Source: Amoebophrya sp. AT5.2
Taxonomy: Eukaryota > Sar > Dinophyceae > Syndiniales > Amoebophryaceae
DNA: 18,676 bases
NCBI GenBank assembly: GCA_005223375.1
Contig: RXOD01004746.1
Span: forward strand, 1 to 18,676
Reading direction: 5' to 3'
Shown here one piece after another: positions 15,301 through 18,676 of the stretch. Under the pieces are notes generated by a model, which did no database searches, was not told the origin of the DNA, and saw only the letters and a list, made by a program, of their open reading frames with translations. A program made the translations under genes and the position numbers. Position 1 is the first letter of the stretch. Every line of letters begins with the position of its first letter.

Positions 15301-17512
15301 CGCCTCGCCCCAGTTTGCCGGGGACGTCGGGGAAGAAGAGAATTCGTGTTCCGGCGCGTCTTCCTCGAGCAGTGGGTCGAGTCAAACGAAGCACTGGACA
15401 CGAACCGCAAGTGGGAACATTCTAGCACGAAAAAGTCCGGCGCGGGAGGAAGCGGAGATTCACTCGAAGAACGGGTTGTCCATTGCAGCCTCACCTAAAG
15501 ATGGAGGCGGTGGAGGGGCTGCAAAGCAGCTGCACACAGCGGTCGACAAAAAACACTACAACGGCGGCAATTCAACATCTTCTTCGCCGCACATCAAGTC
15601 AAGCCACGAAAAAAAGTGGAACGCTTGCAAGAAGTATTCAAGTATCTGTAAGCCACCGCCAAGCGGGCTGGAACTGGATCAGTTCGCGACAGCGGCGGAC
15701 GGAATGATTGGTTCCTATGGGGCGACGGCGTTTGCGTCGTCTTCGTCTCCCAATGCGACGTCGTTGAGCAGAGATGAACACGGAGCGTCAACTTCATCCC
15801 CTGGAATGATTTCGAAACAAGGCGGAAAGACCGCAAGTGCTGTGTTTTCCCTGGACGACTTGAATGCCGCACGGGCGGCTGCGAGCCACCAGAGCAAGTG
15901 GAAGAGCTCGTCATTGCTTGGCAGTGGAGCGAACAAGAACGGTGGGTCTACTGGTCTACAGAACAAGGGTCTGGTGCCGGGAGGAGCTGGCGTCAGCGCA
16001 GCTCCTAAGGCAGACTTCGGAGGCATCCTCCGCGACATCCGTGTGATGCAGAAAATGTGCGACGCCAAGACGCAGACGCGCGCCAAGTTTTTGTTTTCGC
16101 CCGAAACGCCAGGCGGGCGGAGCGAGGACGAAACGGCGGCAGGGGCAGGCGAATTTTTTGAGGAAGAGGAGCACGAAATGGTGGGCGCGCAAGATGAAAA
16201 TGCGGAAAAGTTCGAGGACGTGGATCTTCGCGCGCGAGATGACGAGGACGATGTTGTTTGCGAAAACGCGGAGGACCTCGCTTTTGGTAAGGCCGGACAG
16301 AATCAGAACAACACGGCCGCCCCGCCCAATATGGCCGCGGCCAACAATACCGCCAGCAAGAGGCTCTTGTCGGTCGTGCTAGAGCAGATCGAGCAAGAGT
16401 ACCCGGCGCGCTTCTCCCGCACGAACTTTTACGAGCAGCTGTCCGACGTTTGCGGGCAGTGGGCCGAGGGCATCCACCCCTACCTGATCGCGACGTACCG
16501 CCCGTTCTACTTTCACGGAGAACCGAACGGCGCGAACCCGGAGGACCATCACCATCACCACGTGCACCACGACAGCTTTTCAACATCTCCAACAGGCGCA
16601 AGTAAATCAAGCAAGTGTATCAAAAACCCGAAGCACTTCTACGAGCACAACCAGGCGCGGTGCTGCCAGATGCTGGGATTTGACCTGTTGCTCGACGACA
16701 ATTTTAAGCTCCACCTAATCGAGGTGAACAGTGGGCCGTCGCTGAACGTGGACGATGTGGTGCCGCTGGAGGAGTGCAAGAAATCGGCGTACGCGCGGCC
16801 GCCCTGCATGTGCGGGGACTACCCGGAGCCGCACCGCCACGAGCCGTCCCCGATCGACATGTTCGTGAAAACGCACGTCATGCAGGGATTGTTCGCACTC
16901 GTCAGGGAGAGCGAACGGAGACTATCGCTTTCTTCGATGATGATGGCCGCAACGTCGGTCGTCGGGAGCCCGGAACTCTTCGCCATCCGAAGTTCGGGAG
17001 GGGGGGACGCGAGGGCCGGTGCGCCAACGATCGAAGGAGGTGCTGATAAAAATACTACTTCTCTGGAGGTACTATGCAAAAACACGGATGCAAAAACCGA
17101 CCTCTTCCCGTGGCGCAGCGAGTCGTTTCAGACGGGGCAGCCGTATGTGGAGGTGGATCGGGCCGCATACACTTTTGCCCCTCTACTGAGGAAGCTCGAG
17201 GCCTGGTTTTCCTGCAAGGTGAATCACGGGACCAAGACCGCGGGGGACGGCGACGGGCTGACGAGCAGCTTCCACGTGCGGCGCGCGTTCTCGCGGCTGC
17301 GGAACCTAGAGTCGCACGACCTGGACCTGGAATACACGAAGATGAAACGGGAGTTCGTGCAGCCGTACATAAAGAGCCCACTCCTGAACGCCCGCTTCGA
17401 TCTCGTGGATTTAATCCCCGTCCTGGAGGCGGTGCGGAAAAAGAAGGGCTTTCGCAGCATGGAAAAACTCCTCGATGTCTTGATCGGCGGCGGGGGAAAG
17501 GGGGGAAAGTAA
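12350..17512 (+). CDS. Tubulin tyrosine ligase-like protein, polyglutamylase type, with very long insertions (1720 aa)
   Basis: TTLL enzymes add glutamate, glycine or tyrosine to tubulin tails using ATP, mainly in cilia and flagella. The frame is one exon; ATG 12350 is the first in-frame ATG after TAG 12290, and Met 13 (12386) is an alternative. An N-terminal TTLL-like segment (about 95-160) ends CWITRYPGMGEMCAKVNMAR. About 490 residues of low complexity follow, including a Lys-rich block at 406-420. The ATP-grasp core starts near 651 (HMPKTFVYPEDEAK). Key parts are Lys692 in LICKPEDSSQGHGIF, QEYIDTPLLLHGYKFDLRVY from 725 (Lys738, Asp740, Arg742), and HLCNYSINKKSKDF from 804 (Asn807). A roughly 500-residue disordered insertion (about 830-1335) interrupts it. 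The core resumes with VVLEQIEQEYPARF and ends FDLLLDDNFKLHLIEVNSGP, with metal-binding Glu1458 and Asn1460. The KP-x5-QG-x-GIF form resembles the TTLL6/11/13 glutamylases (from memory). All expected core residues are present, so it is probably active. Confidence 0.9.
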   Translation: MQLQGEDPQRGSMSPSTTARRPARDRGDVRPEQVWNLWISPWPGKWQELVRRAVTLDSRLSEAARGRHEHKNVDEPPHDSAAVSWSFTDRVERSALRPKGANAEKNLVCFILQQSEFIPVLEQLRSGKQAGGVCWITRYPGMGEMCAKVNMARYFRRLGDQLLAGTSKAPTVAAGEIGAPGAAAGDDHSRAGQQTPTISREQPGARDPHELSPATAGKVGMPKTRTSAPGSIFKTPASSPSRRGGNGTGNVGLSPEEGCATTSRSRPSSRGGNGELGLSAGSPGRTRKKLQLQVNLAQQLGGAQVGLEVEQEELEGEFDGKNSMAGNLLAERSAHEKQQLLFYQEEKEQPLRSGGDQEDENSSEDGGGADDGAGVTGTDGPVLITDDAVLENAAKRGFASGTSSGKKKKKKRGKKKKKSEIKNKMMATFCEPSKHFLSTAHSSFAVKVGPSAAQTIRLPPLLHFGNKAQNSNGGTGNSNSSSSRKIDIDAVLSPGRLREKDAESPVIRRMSQTCAALISPKRGMKSGDNKENSWLTLPNTTSTLDGAVGRKQMENNIGPAPVDAQEDEVEDGATIADDCTIESDCEQEVESPSPAPALAGAAAGETSSFAPQDEPPLHPAPTRMTKNNFFTTSSGVKAAAKPAPHPHPRQFVLHEHMPKTFVYPEDEAKIAAYLEPPLNSSVPPRLRTLICKPEDSSQGHGIFMINRLRDLQVRASTSRSTLVVQEYIDTPLLLHGYKFDLRVYVVLSGLGRNFRVFIGKEALVRFCTKKYEMPFERGFLNGAVCTGSPCGRMIDAHSEDLARHLCNYSINKKSKDFVRSAECDEGLLQKLDELMGTVGCTEGMNRQDAATSGSANNTTKSSAKNDLLVLAEPNRQREGQDPRTTAQGGVEPRTETEDEDPDRMALDFDDQVAVARSSKGKTSPDATATANGCSPSHPGARRVDLDANFSSPTRASSKSQPILFVKEQHATVRREEKRYFDFRGASPQFAGDVGEEENSCSGASSSSSGSSQTKHWTRTASGNILARKSPAREEAEIHSKNGLSIAASPKDGGGGGAAKQLHTAVDKKHYNGGNSTSSSPHIKSSHEKKWNACKKYSSICKPPPSGLELDQFATAADGMIGSYGATAFASSSSPNATSLSRDEHGASTSSPGMISKQGGKTASAVFSLDDLNAARAAASHQSKWKSSSLLGSGANKNGGSTGLQNKGLVPGGAGVSAAPKADFGGILRDIRVMQKMCDAKTQTRAKFLFSPETPGGRSEDETAAGAGEFFEEEEHEMVGAQDENAEKFEDVDLRARDDEDDVVCENAEDLAFGKAGQNQNNTAAPPNMAAANNTASKRLLSVVLEQIEQEYPARFSRTNFYEQLSDVCGQWAEGIHPYLIATYRPFYFHGEPNGANPEDHHHHHVHHDSFSTSPTGASKSSKCIKNPKHFYEHNQARCCQMLGFDLLLDDNFKLHLIEVNSGPSLNVDDVVPLEECKKSAYARPPCMCGDYPEPHRHEPSPIDMFVKTHVMQGLFALVRESERRLSLSSMMMAATSVVGSPELFAIRSSGGGDARAGAPTIEGGADKNTTSLEVLCKNTDAKTDLFPWRSESFQTGQPYVEVDRAAYTFAPLLRKLEAWFSCKVNHGTKTAGDGDGLTSSFHVRRAFSRLRNLESHDLDLEYTKMKREFVQPYIKSPLLNARFDLVDLIPVLEAVRKKKGFRSMEKLLDVLIGGGGKGGK
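13297..13324 (+). repeat. Perfect 14-bp tandem duplication inside the TTLL gene
   Basis: The unit AGAATTCGATGGCA occurs twice back to back (13297-13310 and 13311-13324). Fourteen is not a multiple of three, so the two copies are read in different frames (EFDGK then NSMA). It lies in the low-complexity linker before the catalytic core. Confidence 0.9.
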
Positions 17513-18051
17513 ACGAGAAACTGGCAGCGGCTGAACAGAAAGAGCAAATTCTCAACATGAGATCAAGGCAAATTAATACATGACCTTGATCGCATTGGCA
17601 GCGTTGTGCCACTCTTGTTTAGAAAAGTTTGAAGAGCCAAGACTTTTAGAAGCAAACCAGCCTGGTCCTGGTGCGAAAAATAATAGATACACCAGATTGT
17701 AGCTGTATTAACACCATCGGCAAACTCAAACTGGAATCTTGATACTTGGTACACAAATGGTGGGTGCATTTCTGATAAACACAAATCAATAGCGAGCCTG
17801 ATCCACGAGCGTGGTCCGCGTCACAAGTGCTGGTGCCGTTGCGCGAACAAGTTCAATATCCGTCCATGTGTTCACTCGATCGATCGCATAAATTATATCT
17901 ACCCAAAATAAAAGAGAGAAATGAAACAATGTAGTGTTCATGCATTGCTGTTATTGAGGAAAACTACAAAGATGCGCGCATTAGCCGTTTCGAACAATCC
18001 AGTCCAATGTTTTGCAAGAAGCCAAACCAAGATTGTTTTTTATTTGGAACC

Positions 18052-18067
18052 CGCGGCTTCGGCCGCG
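18052..18067 (+). other. Perfect 6-bp stem with TTCG tetraloop
   Basis: The sequence CGCGGC-TTCG-GCCGCG folds into six G-C pairs closed by C(UUCG)G, an unusually stable RNA hairpin. It sits in AT-rich surroundings about 540 bases past the TTLL stop. It could be part of a noncoding RNA or a 3'-processing structure, or chance in a GC patch. Confidence 0.6.
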
Positions 18068-18531
18068 CCCGCGCAGCGGAGACGAACTTAACTCGTGACG
18101 TGGTTTGATCTTCGCAGCCATACTTACTACTGTACTACTAGCAGGGACCAGTGTTTCCCGGGGGGTGCATCCATGCTTGCAGAAACCAAGCGTGGACGTG
18201 GAGCGCAGGCGCACCCTCCTCCCCATGTATGAAACTGAGGGAGATCGATCAGCAAATCCAGAACTCGACTGAACGATCCGACCATGCACCACCGCGGTAG
18301 AATGGATGCAGCAACCCATCGATACACTTACACCTTGAGGGTCTGGGGAAACCAGCAGCTCATTGCATAGATAGGCTCAGAGGGTTGCGTTGATGGAGAC
18401 ATGGTGAATGCGAATCAATGCACCAGAATAAAAACCACAAAAAACATTTCAAATGCAATTTCAATGCCACCCATGTCAATCACAATTTTAAACTTGAATT
18501 CATGATTTTGGAATTGAAAATCTGAAACCAA

Positions 18532-18579
18532 AACCAAATTGTATTTCTTGAATGAAATAAAAACTATTTCAATTTGGTT
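18532..18579. repeat. 10-bp inverted repeat in the AT-rich end block
   Basis: AACCAAATTG at 18532-18541 is matched by its exact complement CAATTTGGTT at 18570-18579, with a 28-base spacer. The flanking 250 bases reuse the same short words on both strands, suggesting a degenerate repeat or the edge of a mobile element running out of the window. Confidence 0.5.
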
Positions 18580-18676
18580 ATTTAGAAAAAATTTTGGGGA
18601 TGGTGCCTATTTTTAATTTTTGATTTTGTTTGGCATTTGGAAAAAAAAATAAAAAATTGGATTGGATTGGGAATTG

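Larger units (their letters stand above)
17513..18676. other. AT-rich 3' flank with no clear gene
   Basis: About 1.16 kb after the TTLL stop. AATAAA occurs at 17907-17912. A GC-rich patch at 18050-18090 contains a hairpin. From about 18420 the sequence becomes strongly AT-rich, with repeated AATTG/CAATT and TTTGG/CCAAA words, and ends in TTGGATTGGATTGGG. Minus-strand frames of about 110 codons (17981-18319) have no domain-like features. Confidence 0.5.

Noticed and set aside
17907..17912. AATAAA as the poly(A) signal of the TTLL gene
   Set aside because: It is 395 bases past the stop in AT-rich DNA where the hexamer is likely by chance.
17981..18319. Minus-strand 112-codon frame in the 3' flank
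   Set aside because: Ser/Arg-rich with no pattern of a folded protein, and it runs through the GC hairpin. It is probably noncoding.

Overview
The window looks like nuclear DNA of a flagellated protist. The genes use the standard code and have short GT-AG introns, long GC-rich exons, low-complexity Ser/Ala/Gly/Glu-rich linkers, and AT-richer gaps of about 0.4-1.3 kb. All five well-supported genes lie on the + strand. That arrangement, the CCCH finger variant (C-x2-C-x8-C-x4-C-x3-H) and the very large tubulin-ligase-like enzyme fit an alveolate of the dinoflagellate lineage. The gene density would suit a compact relative such as a Syndiniales member. This placement is inference from style, not from a marker gene.

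Layout. (1) 75-805: the 3' part of a conserved-looking protein of unknown function, in three exons, with two stop-free introns whose lengths are multiples of three. (2) 2100-3858: a two-exon gene that joins a signal-peptide-like N-terminus to a C-terminal CCCH zinc finger; it may instead be two genes. (3) 4943-5842: an acidic, disordered protein with a GILK motif followed by KSVTF, the SILK plus RVxF pair used by protein phosphatase 1 regulators. A weak minus-strand reading frame (4320-4919) diverges from it. (4) 7123-9309: a 728-residue helical/coiled-coil protein of unknown function. (5) 9739-11202: a protein with a hydrophobic N-terminus and a possible ubiquitin-like fold. (6) 12350-17512: the dominant gene, a 1720-residue tubulin tyrosine ligase-like (TTLL) protein, most like the polyglutamylase branch, with its catalytic core divided by very long low-complexity insertions.

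The gaps hold no convincing genes. Pyrimidine-rich AG sites lie 34, 99 and 44 bases upstream of the starts of genes 3, 4 and 6, as expected for 5'-UTR introns or spliced-leader addition. The last kilobase is AT-rich and includes a perfect 6-bp stem with a TTCG loop and the edge of a repeat-like AT-rich block.

The genes do not form a pathway. Only the TTLL enzyme (tubulin modification, cilia/flagella) and the PP1-binding candidate have roles that can be inferred. The best candidates for something new are the split-core TTLL, the PP1-docking protein, the signal-peptide/CCCH fusion, and the acceptor-site pattern upstream of genes.
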